From Lagopus muta (taxonomy: Eukaryota > Chordata > Aves > Galliformes > Phasianidae), in contig NC_064472.1 in NCBI RefSeq assembly GCF_023343835.1, positions 9,973,469 to 10,037,468 on the forward strand: a stretch of DNA of 64,000 nt. The letters are read 5' to 3'. The first letter of the stretch is position 1. The number at the start of each line of letters is the position of its first letter. Positions 10,901 through 22,438 of the stretch are shown piece by piece. The translations under genes were made by a program, and so were the position numbers. The notes beneath the pieces were generated by a model, which was not told the origin of the DNA, ran no database searches, and saw nothing but the letters and a program-made list of their open reading frames with translations.

Positions 10901-13175
10901 ATGTGTCACCTGAAATGTGAAAGGTGACCTTGTCCCCACTGAGGGTTGCTCCAGGGTCCCCTCTTGCCGCACCCAGCCCAGTGCTGGCACCCAGCCTCAC
11001 TCTTCCTTGTCTCCCTGGAGCAGGATTTTGGCCTGGACGTCACCACTTTCCGCACCATGGTGGGAAACGACTGCCCTACAGCCTTTCTCCAGCTGGCGTT
11101 TCACTGCTGCAGCGTGAGCCCTTGCATCGTGATGCCCTCATCCTAGCTTCCCATTCCTTGCCTGGGGTGGGAGCTGCCCCAGAGGGCTGGAGGGGCACCA
11201 ACCTCACCAGGGTCTCCTCCTTCCTACAGATGGAGCCCACTTCTCGCCCCTCCTTCCTGGAAATCACGCAGTGCCTGGAGGGTGTCCTGCAGCACCAGCT
11301 GGGCACTGAGGATGCCAGGACCACCCTCTTCTGCACTGGGGACAGCGTGCCTGCACCCAGCACAGTGTCTACGTTCAATGGTATGTGAGTGTCCCAGGAG
11401 TGTGTGTTGCCCATCATTTTGGGGGAGAGGATCTGTGGGACAGCACCCCATTGCCCTCTGCCCGCATAGTCCCCACATTCCACTGGTAACTCCCTCCTGT
11501 GCCCCAACCCAGGAGTGGCCATGAGGGCGGCTGGCCGCGCTGAGCAGTCCCCGCTGCGTGAGCTGGGAACACAGCACCTGCAGCCGGATCAGCACCTGTC
11601 CCGCAGCCACTCTGACGTCTTCCCCCCCAAATCACCCATCTCAGAGCCCTGCAGTGAGGCCAGGACCAAGGAGACGCCAGCGCGTGTCAACCCCTTCTCC
11701 CAGCGTGAGGACCTGAAGGGGGGCAAGATCAAGCTCTTTGACATCCCCAGCAAGTCGGTCATCTCACTCACATTTGACCTGCCCCCTCCAAACCCACTGC
11801 AGCTTGCCACCCCCATCACTCCTGAGCCAGCCGTGGAGGTGCAGTGTGACTTCTCAGCACCCACCACCCCATCCCGCAAGTGCCACTCGCTGCCTGCCTC
11901 CCCCGAGCTGCCCCACCGGGGGGGCCTGGCGCTGGGCGTGAGGTCCCCCTCCCGGCCCCCTGCCCCTAAGCAGTGCCGCTGGGACAGCGGAGAGCCGGGA
12001 ATCCCATCCAGCCCCAGGGTGGAGGAGCGGAGAGGCTGCGCTCCCCACCACCCTGAGCCGCCACCGCAGCTCCGCACTCCTGCATCCACTAGTGGCACCT
12101 TCATCCGCACCTTGGCCTCGGGAAGCAATCCGTGGCAGCAGGAGCCGCTCAATGGGCAGCTCCTCAACAGTCACCACCCTGCAGCAGTCAGCAAGCCACT
12201 GTCCTGGGGCAGCGGGCTGGAGGATGGCTTTTCTGAGCTCAGCATCCCCTGCGCAGCAGCGGCGCTGGAGCGGACGGAGTGTGCGGCCATGCTGCCTGGG
12301 CATGGCTCCAGCATGGTGCTGGAGCAGGACGAGGTGCTGCCCTGCCCTAGCTGCTGCTTGGGGCCCTTCAGCTTCACCTCTGTTTGTCACCGGCCAGCAC
12401 CCAGCCCACCCCGCTACCAGAACCTCAACTGCGAGGCCAAGAGCCTCCTCTGCCACGACCGCCTCCAGAAAGCCCAGGGGTCAGCGGAGCCTGGCCTGAA
12501 GCTGCCTGAGGCACAGTCCTAGTGGTGGGGACCCTGCTGGGAGCCTGGGGTGCCCCCCGCTCCATCACAGCTCACTCAGCACATGGAAGCCCTTACTGCC
12601 TGGGCGGCTGAAGTGCAATAACACTGCTGCCCCAGGCGGCAGGGTCAGTTCCCCGCAGGTCTGAAGCCTGTGGGACTCCCCTGTCCCCATGGGCTAGCCT
12701 TCAGTGGGCTCTCACAGCTCCTCGGACTGAGGACAAGCAGGGCTGATCAGGGGGTGTGAAGCAGTGTATGTGAGCAGTGGGGGTCCCAGCTGCCACCCTG
12801 CAAGTGTAGGACACCCACCTGGTCCCTGACACAATGAAACACCGTGGTATACAGGTGTCCGGGCAGGGGCCAGCACTGGGGGTCTTTGGGCACTGAGCCC
12901 CCAGCGAATGTGTGCTGTCCTGCCTAGCACCAGGGACTCATCCACATTGCTCACCCCAAGCTGAGGGCACCCTGCAGCCCCCAGCATCTCTTGAGTGGCC
13001 AGGGGATAAGGGAGGGACAGGAGTGGGAGCCGGCTTTCCTCCCTCCCGCACAACGCACTGGTGAATGCAGAACTGTTGTGTTTTTTTTTTTATTATTAAT
13101 AATGATAATAGCTAGTAATATATAACCAGCTTATTTAAGGTGTTCAATAAAAACTGAATGTCCCAGCAAGTTGGG
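4928..13175 (+). CDS. TESK1: TESK1, testis-associated actin-remodelling kinase 1
   Basis: Dual-specificity kinase of the LIMK/TESK family, known to phosphorylate cofilin and so stabilise actin filaments. Coding exons: 4928-5176, 9507-9628, 9727-9775, 9933-10079, 10177-10259, 10546-10636, 10763-10846, 11024-11113, 11230-11380, 11513-12522, giving 691 aa (human 626). Seen directly: glycine loop [12 protein letters not shown] across the exon 1/2 junction, lysine in VLKMNK (about residue 96), catalytic loop HRDLTSKN (183-190), DFG at 206-208, and WMAPEVL. The long proline/serine-rich tail ends [16 protein letters not shown], matching the conserved C-terminal block of TESK1. The first ATG of the frame was chosen; an ATG at 4958 is an alternative. 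Intron 1 (5177-9506) holds no gene I can recognise. The 3' UTR runs to about 13,170, with AATAAA at 13,146-13,151. Confidence 0.95.
13146..13151 (+). terminator. Polyadenylation signal of TESK1
   Basis: A canonical AATAAA follows a T-rich and AU-rich 3' UTR tract (13,078-13,130). It lies about 620 bases after the stop codon and about 390 bases before the convergent signal of the CD72 A gene. Confidence 0.7.
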
Positions 13176-13364
13176 CTGATGCTTGTGTCTCTTGGGGTAA
13201 ACATTGAGCGGGATGGGGAGCCCTGGCCTGGGGGTGACAGGGACTTGATCTGAGTGTGCCCCATTGGGGCAGCTTTGGTTCAGTGTCACCGAAGTGGCCA
13301 ACTCAGTTGTTAGCTTCAGAGAAATAACGGTTTGTAGTTTGGGCAGTTCCAATTTACGGTATGG

Positions 13365-13470
13365 TAGTTTTTTGACACGTTCAGTGGGCATGGTGGGACG
13401 GGCTGACATTTGTGTGAAATGATCTTAGTGGTCTTTTCCATCCTTAATGATTCTGTGATTCTATGATCAT
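13365..13470 (+). mobile_element. CR1 LINE 3' end fragment
   Basis: 'gggcatggtgggacgggctg', then 'gatcttagtggtcttttcca' and a 'gattctgtgattctatgatc' tail mark a truncated CR1 3' end. It fills most of the gap between the 3' ends of TESK1 and CD72 A. Confidence 0.85.
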
Positions 13471-13539
13471 TGGATTTGCATTGTGGAGTCTTTGTCTTAG
13501 CAGTAAAGAAGAAAGCAAGCAGCAGACAAGCTTTGTCTG

Positions 13540-13545
13540 TTTATT
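13540..13545 (-). terminator. Polyadenylation signal of CD72 A
   Basis: Plus-strand TTTATT reads AATAAA on the minus strand, about 520 bases beyond the CD72 A stop codon. No closer candidate was seen, so this is the likely end of its 3' UTR. Confidence 0.5.
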
Positions 13546-14062
13546 TGCTACAATATGGGGTCAGCCAGCGGACAACGTGGAGCAACACGTGCACCTCTAA
13601 AATGCCTTTAACAGCCTTGTGCTCTTCAAGCAAAGAGATTTACATACCAATTAATCAACTAAATATGGAACGCGCAACCCCGTAATAGAACACAACTTCC
13701 TCTGCTCTCGCCAGGCTGAACATAAACCGGGGCTATTCTGCACGTGCGTGGCAGCTATTTAAATTCCCAATGATTTGTCTTGCAAAATGTCTGGCGCAGG
13801 ATGCTGCTTTGGAAGTGCATGGCCACACGGTGCCATCCTAAAGGTCACTGCTCTACTCTAATCAGTAATAACACCCAAATGCCAACTCCAGCGGTAGCTC
13901 CATCCTTGGGCTCATGTGCTGCGTGAAAGCTGAAGCAGAGAGGATGCGGGCGCTGAAAGGGAAGGATGTGCTGAGTGGGGCTGGGACGGGGTTTTCCCCA
14001 TCTTTCACCTTTGCTGCCTTCCTTGCGCACCATGGGGTGAGCCGGCCGTGTCACTGCTCTCG

Positions 14063-17058
14063 TCACATGAACGGGGAGCTGGGCCCTGCTGCCTTCTCGC
14101 AGATCCAGAGGTGCACGTCGTCTGGCCCCTCACACTGCGCCGGTTTGATGTTCCCACGGCTGATGACGGCACATGACCCGTTGGACTTCGGCTGCCAAGG
14201 TCTGCATGGAGACATAGCAGGAGCACCTGTGGGGCTGCCCCACACCGGCAGCATCTCGCCCCGGAGGTGCTCCCGGTGTGCTCAGAGTGCAAGGGCAGGC
14301 AGGGGCTCAGCAGACGGGGCTGTTCCTCCTCACTAGTTTCAGACACCACAAGAGGAAGCAGATGTGAGCCAGGCTGGTGGCACACGTGATGGGGAGGGAG
14401 CGATTATTTCCCCTCCAGGAGGACGACGGTGGTGTGTGGGAGATAGGGACGGGGCTCAACCATTTTGCTTAGACCCCACTAAAATGTGCGGGTTCCTTCG
14501 TCCCTTCTCTCCACATCCTATGGGCACAAGGTTCAGCTTTCCCGTTGCATGGGCTCTGAGCGTCTCAGCCCAGCACTCACACATTGGCTACTGAAGGGAT
14601 GTAAAGTGTTTCATCAAGCCTCACCAGAGGAGGGGGGATGTGAGCACGGGGTACCTCTCATAAAGCGAGCCGTCCACCCAGAACCAGGCGTCTGACAGCC
14701 CTTCACCGTCTGGCTCTTCCTCCAGCCAGTCATATTCGTACCAGGGGTACTTGCTCTTCTGCAGCCCGATCCAGTACGCGATGTCTGCATTCTTCAGGAA
14801 GCTCTGGAGAAGGGGCAAAAGGGCCTTTTGACACTTCCATGGGATTTAGAGGCTGCAGAGCCTTTATCTTCCCGCAGAACTCGAGCAATCCCAGCCCCAC
14901 ACCAGCTCCAGGAATCATAGAATCATAGAATTATAGACTCAGAGAATCATAGAATGGCCTGGGTTGAAATGGACCACAACAACCATCAAGTTTCAACCCC
15001 CCTGCTGTGTGCAGGGTCACCAACCACAAGACCAGGCTGCCCAGAGCCACATCCAGCCTGGCCTTGAATGCCTGCAGGGATGGGGCACCCACAGCCTCCT
15101 TGGGCAACCTGTTCCAGTGCACCACCACCCTCTGAGTGAAGAACTTCCTCCTAATATCCAACCTAAACCTCCTGTCTTAGTTTAAAACCATTCTTCCTTG
15201 TCTTATCACTATCCACCCTTGTAAACAGCCGTTTCTCCTCCTGTTTATACTCTCCTTTTAAATATTGTACGGCCACAACAAGGTCTCCCTGGAGCCTTCT
15301 TTTCTCCAAGCTGAACAAGCCCAGTTCTCTCAGCCTTTCTCCATACGAGAGGTGCTCCAGCCCTCTGATCATCTTAGTGGCCCTCCTCTGGACACACTCC
15401 GAGAGTTCCACATCTTTCTTGTGCTGCCCCCTTGTTGTTGCATGCCCCCAGCTTTGCAATGCCCTGGCACTCAGCTCTCACTCCCTACCGGCACAGTCCA
15501 GCGACTCCAGGATTTGGTGATCAGGAGCTGAGAGTATTGCTCCTCGCACTCTGCCCTGCTGTCATCCCACGTCTTCTTGTCCGTTGAGATGAAGAGGCAC
15601 TTTCCCCGGTACAGCAGCCAGCCTGAGGGGCAGCAGTCTAGAGACAGGGGCACAGATCAGCTCAGGCACTCACTGGCGTCTGCAGAACCCCATCTCCTGC
15701 AGAGCTTCAGCCTTTCGATCATCCCATCTCCACCCCATGGCCGAAAAGCCACCATCCACATTTCAATACTACAGGCATGCTGGGGCTATGGCCATACCTA
15801 TAGCCGTGCAGGAGCGCAGCAGGGTCACGGTGCTCTCACTAGCATTCAGCCTTCCCTGCACGCTGTTCAGCTCCTTCTGGGTTGCAGCCAGGGTCCCTGA
15901 GACATACGCCAGCTCGGCCTCCCACCTGCCCAGCTCCTGCTGGCTATTGTTGCCCTGTTGCCATGCTTGCTGCAGCTCCTCTCGCACTTGTGCCAGCTCC
16001 TGTCGCATCTGCTCCAGGCTCTGGTCCCGCATCCGCACCTCCTGTGAGAAGCGGCCGCGCTCGGCCACCTGCTCCAGGGATGTGTCCTGTAGCTGGCGAG
16101 TCACCTGCCAGTCTGGGGACAGGGAGGGTGAGCTGGGACATGGGGATGGGGCAGCCTGGGTGGGAGGCAAAGGGCTCGGCATGGGGCAAGCAGAGCAGTG
16201 GGTGACCGCAGAGTGGGAATGGATGGGGAGGACTGGGAAGTATGTGGACTGAGTTGGGCAGGATCTGGCAGGGTGGGCTGGAGTAGGAGCAGAGCAGGCT
16301 GGGGCAGGATCAGGGCAGGAGAGCAGGAAAGAGGAGTCTAGCGAGGAGTATGGTTGATGGCAGCCAATGGAAATACCCATGATGCGCGAGGGACAAGTTG
16401 CAGCTTGGAGCAACTGGGACAGACAAACCTATTTCCATGCTCTTGAGCATAGTCTGTGGCACCCACCCCTACCTCACCACTCTCTCGTCCCCATATCCCA
16501 ATGCCACCTGTCCCCACTCACAGCAGGCCCCTAGCACCATGGCGGCCACCAGCAGCAGTAGACTGACAGCCACCAGCCCCACAGGGACACAGCGCCGGCT
16601 GGAACAGCACCCTGCAAGACACCAAGTGGCCATCCGTCACCCTCTGTCACTTCTTGGGCAGCCCCAGACAGCATGGTGGCAACGTGGTGGCACAGTGTGG
16701 GCTCTTCCTCTCTCCAAGGAGAGAATGGGAAGTGCCCTGAAGCAACATGCTCTGCCCACATCATGACCTCCCACATCCCCATCCCAACCAGGCACTTACC
16801 TGGACTGTGCCAGGCCCCTTCCCCTGCTGTCCCCACAGGCATCAGCTCTGGTGTGATGTTCTCGTGGGGACTCTCAGCCTCATCCATACCAAGGGCTGTA
16901 GGAGGAAGGTCAGACAGCAATGAGGTGATGATGTTGGCTATATGGGGAGATGTGAGGATCCCATGGTTCTCACCTGCTTCCAGTGGCTGGCTGGCTGTGC
17001 CACGGCCCCTTGGCCCTTTGGCAAACCTCAGGTCAGTGTAGAGCACTCCCTGGGCCAT
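14063..17058 (-). CDS. CD72: CD72-type B-cell inhibitory lectin receptor, copy A
   Basis: Type II membrane receptor; in mammals CD72 recruits SHP-1 through an ITIM and dampens B-cell receptor signals. Exons in coding order: 17058-16974, 16895-16800, 16611-16522, 16112-15798, 15637-15489, 14803-14655, 14201-14063, giving 340 aa. Seen: [15 protein letters not shown] with ITIM VLYTDL (Tyr7), one TM helix (about 69-90), a coiled-coil neck rich in Gln/Glu (about 91-195), and a lectin-like domain starting [18 protein letters not shown]. That domain continues through YWIGL and FWVDGS and ends HLWICEK, so it is full length. The second tyrosine motif is SPHENI: His39 stands where copies B and C have Tyr. 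Intron 6 contains a CR1. It is tail-to-tail with TESK1, its neighbour in human too, and head-to-head with copy B. Confidence 0.93.
14914..15450 (-). mobile_element. CR1 LINE 3' part with ORF2 C-terminus
   Basis: The plus strand begins with the inverted CR1 tail 'aatcatagaatcatagaatt'. Minus-strand translation gives the typical CR1 ORF2 end, for example [35 protein letters not shown] and [19 protein letters not shown]. The copy is 5'-truncated and does not form one intact frame. It lies inside intron 6 of CD72 A in the same orientation as that gene. Confidence 0.95.
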
Positions 17059-18457
17059 GCAGACAAGCCCTGAGTCCTGCTGTCTTCCACCCAACTCTCT
17101 GGGGTGGTCTTTGCACCCTGGCTTGGTGTACAAAAGAGAAGTGAGGCCAGCTCTTACAGAAGCAGAACTTGGCTCTGAACCACAGCAGATGGGACCAGCG
17201 AGGCACAGCCGTGCAGACCAGCACCCTGCCATTGGCCCAGCACCACCAGCACATCCCCTCCCACACTCCGAGAGCTCACAGTCCCCTGGGCACATACATG
17301 ACAGTATCGGGCAGCCCAGGGTGTGAGTACAGACACAGCAGGGCTGCACCCGAAGGCTGGGAAGGACCACAGCAGAGCTGTGCACAGGAGTGCCAGGAAT
17401 GCTCCACGGGGGACTGAAGGTGCTCATGGTGTGCATTTTCCCTTCGTGCATCAGGGAATATGGATCTCCTCCCACCACAATGTGCAAAGACGAAGTTTCG
17501 TTAGCTCCCACCCCATCGCCATGAAGATGGAGCACATCCTGCTGGGCATGGGGTGACCCGTGCCCAGGGAGGACATAGTGATGGCTGGGGACCTGAGTGA
17601 CATTTTCCAAGGACAAGTGCCACCTGTCCCACTCTCCTGCCTGCCACCATGAGAGTGGTGGGATGGGGTGCACGGAGGAGGGTCAGATTGGATATCAGGA
17701 AAAATGTATTCACAGGGGGGGTAGTGAGGTTTCCCAGAGGGGTGAAGGTCCAAGAAATGTGGAGATGTTGTACTGAAGGACATGGTCAGTGAGCACAGTG
17801 GGGATGGATTAGCATTTGGCTAGATGATTCCTATGATTCTAAAGGGACAGCAATGGGACTACTTATTACGACCCTTCAGGACCTGGGCCAAATGTCCTGC
17901 TCACATTGTTGGCAGAGAGGAGAGTGGTGTCCAGCAGTAGATGGAGAGAAATGCTGGTCGGAACAGGACAACGAGAGCCACCAGCACTACTCTTCCTGGG
18001 GAGTCCCTGGATGTCATGAGATGAGCAAATTCTATGTGCAGTGTGGAAATCCCTTTTAAGGATAGAAAGAAAAATGCTTCCACTCATTACAGTTATCGGA
18101 TCCTACCACAGAGCCCAGCAAGGGACCATGTCCACATGGGGCAGGATCAGCCCTGTGCAGTAAACCTTTTCTCACCCTCACTCCAACTCAAGAAGTGAGT
18201 CTCTGCCCTCACCCTGCTGCACTTCATGGCTTGGCTCAAAATGACAACAAATCCAGGGGACCGTGACAGTTCTCCGGTGTGGGAGGGGAAGTTCTGGCAT
18301 TGCAGGGCCAATGACAGGGTACAGGTCCCTGTGACTCGTTGTTTCCTCCACAGCCACACAGTGTCAGCTTTCTGCAAACACCACCTCACTTCTCCTTTGC
18401 ACCCTGCAACAGGTGGCTGCAGCAGGGACAGCACAGAACAGAACCACCAGCAGCCCC
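17059..18457. promoter_or_regulatory. Intergenic region between head-to-head CD72 genes A and B
   Basis: The starts of copies A and B lie 1.4 kb apart and are transcribed outwards, so this stretch must hold both promoters. A CR1 fragment (17,670-17,850) lies in the middle. No TATA box or strong CpG island was seen, in line with tissue-restricted lymphoid expression, but no specific lymphoid site could be fixed by eye. Confidence 0.4.
17670..17850 (+). mobile_element. CR1 LINE 3' end
   Basis: 'ttggatatcaggaaaaatgt', 'gaggtttcccagaggggtga' and a terminal 'gatgattcctatgattct' are diagnostic of the CR1 3' end. It sits between the divergent CD72 genes A and B. Confidence 0.9.
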
Positions 18458-21434
18458 ATGGCCCAGAGCGTGCTCTACGCCGACCTGAGATTCGCCAAGG
18501 GGCCAGGGGGCCACGGCACAACCAGCCAGGTGCTGGAGGCAGGTAAGAGTCATGGGGACCTCACACCTCCCCACATGGCCAGCATCATCACCCATCGCTG
18601 CCCGCCCTTCCTCCCACAGCCAGCATGGACGACACAGACAGCCCCTATGAGAACGTTGTTCCGGGATCAGCACCTGTGGGGACAGCAGGGGAAGGGACCC
18701 AGCACAGCCCAGGCAAGTGTCCGGAGGGGGACAGGGATGGGGATGGGGATGGGGACAGGGGCCCCGCTGCCCCCAGCAGCGTGGGTGACTTGTGGCTGCT
18801 GGTGTGTCTTGCAGGGCACTGGTCCCGGCGGTGCTGTGTCCCTGTGGGGCTTCTGGCAGTCAGCCTGCTGCTGTTGGTGGCCCTGGTGACCCTGGGGACC
18901 TGCTGTGAGTGTGGAGGGCATGGCTGGGGAGGGAGTGGTGAGGCAGGATGGGGGCCAGAAGGAGCTCAGGGCTGGGGTGGTGCAGCTTCTCACTGGGCTG
19001 CCCCATGCTGCCTGCACTGCATGTGCTGCCTGCACCTTGCAGTACTGCCTGCACTGGGAGTGCTGGCTGCATCTTGCAGTACTGCCTGCATCTTCCAGTA
19101 CTGCCTGCATCTTGCAGTACTGCCTGCACTGGGAGTGCTGCCTGCATCTTGCAGTACTGCCTGCACTGGGAGTGCTGCCTGCATCTTGCAGTACTGCCTG
19201 CATCTTGTAGTGCTGCCTGCATCTTGTAGTGCTGCCTGCATCTTGCAGTACTGCCTGCATCTTCCAGTACTGCCTGCATCTTGCAGTACTGCCTGCATCT
19301 TGTAGTGCTGCCTGCATCTTGTAGTGCTGCCTGCATCTTGCAGTACTGCCTGCATCTTCCAGTACTGCCTGCATCTTGCAGTACTGCCTGCATCTTGCAG
19401 TACTGCCTGCACTGTGAGTGCCGCCTGCACTGCGTGTATTCATTTCACTGCCTGTGCCACCTGCACTTTCTGCACTGCCTGCACTGTATGTGTTGCCTGT
19501 GCAGCTTCCCATGGATTACCACTGTTTCCCATTGTTTCCCAATATCTCTGATCACCTTCTCATTGTCTCCCATCACTTTCTGTTACATCCTGTTCATTTG
19601 CATAGCCTTCTACTGCCTTGTTTTACTTCCCTTTTCCTTCCACTCACCTCCTGTTAATTTCTCTTACCTTTCACTAATTGCCACTTCCACTTGCCTCCCA
19701 CTACCTTCCCATTTTCCTCCACTAGTTTCCATCTCCTGCCACTGCCTTCTAGTTGTCTTCCCAGTCCCTTACATTACATCCTTTGGCTACTCCTTGCCTT
19801 TTATTTGCTCTTGTTGTTTCCCATTGCATTTCCATTGACTTCCACTACCTTCCATTCCCCCTATTAATTCCCTCTGAATTCCAGTGCTTTCCCATTAACT
19901 TCCCATAGCCTCCTACTACACTCACATTACATGCCATCAATTCCCATTGAATCCCAGCACTGTCCAAATGAATTCCCTTTGCCTCCATCCCCCTTGACTC
20001 GCCTGTATTGCCCTGCCTGCCCCACTCCCGGCCATGACCCACACCCCCTACTCAGGCTGCCCCATCCCCATGCTCCAGCTCACTTTGTCCCATCCACAGA
20101 CTGGCAGGTGAACCACCAGCTGCAGAACGTATCCAGGGAGCAGGCCACTGAGCGCGGCCACTTCTCACAGGAGGCACAGGTGTGGAAGCAGAGCCTGAGG
20201 CAGACACAGCAGGAGCTGGCATGGGTGCAAGAGGAGCTGCAGCAAGCATGGCAGGCGGCCCACCGCAGTCAGCAGGAGCTGGCCAGGCAGGATGTCGAGC
20301 TGGTGCGTGTCTCAGGGGCCCTGAATGCAACCCAGAAGGAGCTACAGGACGTGCAGGGGAAGCTCAGTGCCATCGAGCAAGCAGCGAGCAGCCTGCGTGT
20401 CTGCCTGAATGCAGGTATGGGCACAGTGCAGTGGGGAGGGGGCAGTGCCTGAGGGGTGCGGGGCCCACGTCTGCAGGCGGCCAGCAGCTGAGCTGTGCTG
20501 CTGTCTCCAGACTGCTGCCCCTCGGGCTGGCTGCTCTACCGTGGCAAGTGTCTCTTCATCTCGGCGGTGAAGAAGAACTGGTGGGACAGCCATAGGGATT
20601 GTGTGAAGAAGTCTTCCCATCTGCTGATCCAAGATGAATGGGAGTCGTGGATGCTGCCGGTAAGTAGGGGGGCTGCAGCTCCACAGCAGGATGCCCCCTA
20701 TTGCCTGCTGCCACTGCCCTGGCATACGGGCTGCTGGGAACACAGGTGGTCCCAGTGCTCCTGGCCACTGAACATTGGGCTTGACAGATTCTCTTCCCAC
20801 AGCAGTTTTTGCAAACAGGTGGTGCCAGGTACTGGATTGGAGGAAGATACTGGCCATCAGATATTCAGAAGCTGAATAAGAAGCCACATAACATGTAAGT
20901 CAGTAATGTCCCTCTTGGCCAGCCAGGGTTAGATGTACCAAACCCTGCCTGGCTCTGTCCCTGACCAAGGAAGGATGTTCTGGTGGGAACAACTCTGGCT
21001 CTTCTGCTTTGCTGAAAGGACCTGGTGGCAGACAGCAGGCTGGGGACATCACCAAATATGTCACCCTGTAACCTCTCACCTGCTTCTTCAATTCTAGGGG
21101 AGAGCTTACTTACTGTGTAGCAACAGCCTATGGGATGATAGACCAGAAAAACTGCAGAGAGGATTATGCATGGATCTGTGAGCAAGCCCCAAATATGAGC
21201 GGTGTATCAGAGAGCATCTTTTCTCTGCTTGCTGAAGAGTGACTCTGGCACTCCTCCATCGCAGGACTTGGAGACAGAAGCTATGGATACAAAAGGAAGA
21301 CAGCCTTCCGGTTGTGCATGGCACCGTGCTTGTGGCTTGACATGGTCTGGGGAGGTAGATGGGGAAAGAGAGTGTTTTACAACTTGCCTGTCTGTTTCTC
21401 ACACTCACGCCCATCCTTGATACTTGACAATAAA
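18458..21434 (+). CDS. CD72-like inhibitory lectin receptor, copy B
   Basis: Exons 18458-18542, 18620-18712, 18815-18904, 20100-20414, 20511-20659, 20803-20894, 21098-21242, giving 322 aa; AATAAA at 21,429-21,434. Type II protein with ITIM VLYADL (Tyr7), a second motif SPYENV (Tyr38) like the ITYENV of mammalian CD72, a TM helix (about 68-89), a coiled-coil neck (90-194) and a lectin-like domain from residue 195. Exon 6 has only 92 bases against 149 in copy A, so the WVDGS segment is missing: YWIGG leads almost straight to LTYCVATA and YAWICEQ. The splice donor after exon 2 is GC (GGCAAGTG). Exons 1-5 are nearly identical to copy C in inverted orientation. Intron 3 holds a 19-base minisatellite. 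It is probably a functional receptor with altered ligand binding; the frame is intact. Confidence 0.88.
19015..19425 (+). repeat. 19-base minisatellite in intron 3 of CD72 B
   Basis: About 20 units of a 19-base sequence close to 'tgcctgcatcttgcagtac', with variants 'tgcctgcatcttgtagtgc' and 'tgcctgcactgggagtgc' (18 bases). Long open frames in it on both strands are a by-product of the repeat. The same array with about nine units lies in intron 3 of CD72 C. Confidence 0.95.
19500..20040 (+). repeat. Degenerate pyrimidine-rich simple repeat (TTCCCATT-like) in CD72 B intron 3
   Basis: Many imperfect units such as 'cttccattgacttccactac' and 'cccattgcatttcc' follow the minisatellite. The matching purine-rich form occurs in CD72 C intron 3 at about 23,850-24,720. 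No gene lies in it. Confidence 0.75.
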
Positions 21435-21599
21435 TTCAGGGCCTTCAGCAGTTAATTCAAACTCTTCACAACCTGACATTCTGTTTAGGGAAGGTTGGTT
21501 TGTTCCTGGCAGCTGGAGCCTCAAAGCAGAGTCTCAACATCATACAAGCCTTGAGGAGATACACTGTACCCTGCTAGAGTTGATAGGTGCCCTAACAAG

Positions 21600-21850
21600 G
21601 TAAAAATGCTGATTAGAAACTCACTCAGCAGCCACATTCTTCGTAAATAAGTTCCTGGCCATATATGGACCTGGCTTATGTAACACATGACTTTCTGGGT
21701 AACACTTTCCTGTGGTACCTCAATACCACCAAAGACATCCTTGAAAGAACCCCATATTAACACAGAACACGAGTAGTTGGCTTTTCAACCTGTCTCTTGG
21801 GTTGGTGATTTCGTTCCTGGATCTTGATGACATGCTCGCAGTGCTCTGCC
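21600..21850 (+). repeat. Dispersed repeat, copy 1 (LTR-like, unnamed)
   Basis: Shares 'aaataagttcctggccatat', then 'cctggctt.tgtaacaca' and 'gactttctg', and a 'cctggat.ttg.tgac' end with 34,268-34,535. The two copies are clearly homologous but diverged by small substitutions and gaps. It behaves like a solo LTR or other interspersed repeat; I do not recognise the family. It lies in the spacer between the CD72 arms. Confidence 0.6.
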
Positions 21851-21984
21851 CTCTGGTCATGGCTCTCAGCCATGCCATACTGAGCTCTGCTCACAACCTC
21901 TGCAAGGCAGTCAATAAATCACCTCTTACACATTTTGAAGATGGCTATGATGGCCCCATTGGTGGTGTTCCTAATCTGCCTTCA

Positions 21985-22145
21985 CTTCACCCCAAACCAC
22001 CCCCACTGACCATGTTCCTCACTGCCACATCTCCATGGTTCTTGGCTGCCCACAGAGACCGTGAATCCACCAGCTTCCTGGGCAGTCTGTGCAGGTGCAT
22101 CACAATTCCTGTGGAGAAGAAATTTTTTCTTGTATCCAACCTGAA
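21985..22145 (-). mobile_element. CR1 LINE fragment
   Basis: The plus strand shows inverted CR1-like sequence, and minus-strand translation contains RLDTRKNFFSTGIVMHLHRL, a degraded match to the CR1 ORF2 end (compare the 'RRKFF...WNRLP' block of other copies). It is short and diverged. Confidence 0.65.
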
Positions 22146-22438
22146 TACCCCACAAATCCAATATGATATCACCATGAAAGACTGGCTATGGGACAAGGGG
22201 ACATGTGTGCAGATCAAGGAGCAGGAAAATGTTGGTAAAAGTGTCCGCATGCATGTGAGAGAGGGGAATGAGGTCTATTTTTCATAAGCCTTGCTTTAAA
22301 ATACAGGCAGTTCTCCAGAACATTTTCTCCGTGCTTTGCCACATGTTGGAGAGAATGCATATACAGCACTGGGATATTTCCATGGGCAGCCCAGCTGCTG
22401 TCCCCCAGGCCTGTAATATGGAGGGGCTGGCAGCAGGG

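Larger units (their letters stand above)
18445..20697 (+). repeat. Left arm of the inverted duplication carrying CD72 B exons 1-5
   Basis: Exons 1-5 and introns 1, 2 and 4 read almost base for base as the reverse complement of 25,457-23,125. Similarity starts about 13 bases upstream of the ATG and stops abruptly in intron 5, after 'ccacagcaggatgcccc'. Intron 3 differs by minisatellite copy number and simple sequence. The spacer between the arms is about 2.4 kb and holds the diverged final exons of both genes. Confidence 0.9.

Noticed and set aside
18625-19512. Long open frames on both strands rich in CLHLAVLPA or QDAGSTARC repeats
   Set aside because: They are translations of the 19-base minisatellite, whose unit length is not a multiple of three and has few stops. 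They start in or cross real exons of CD72 B.
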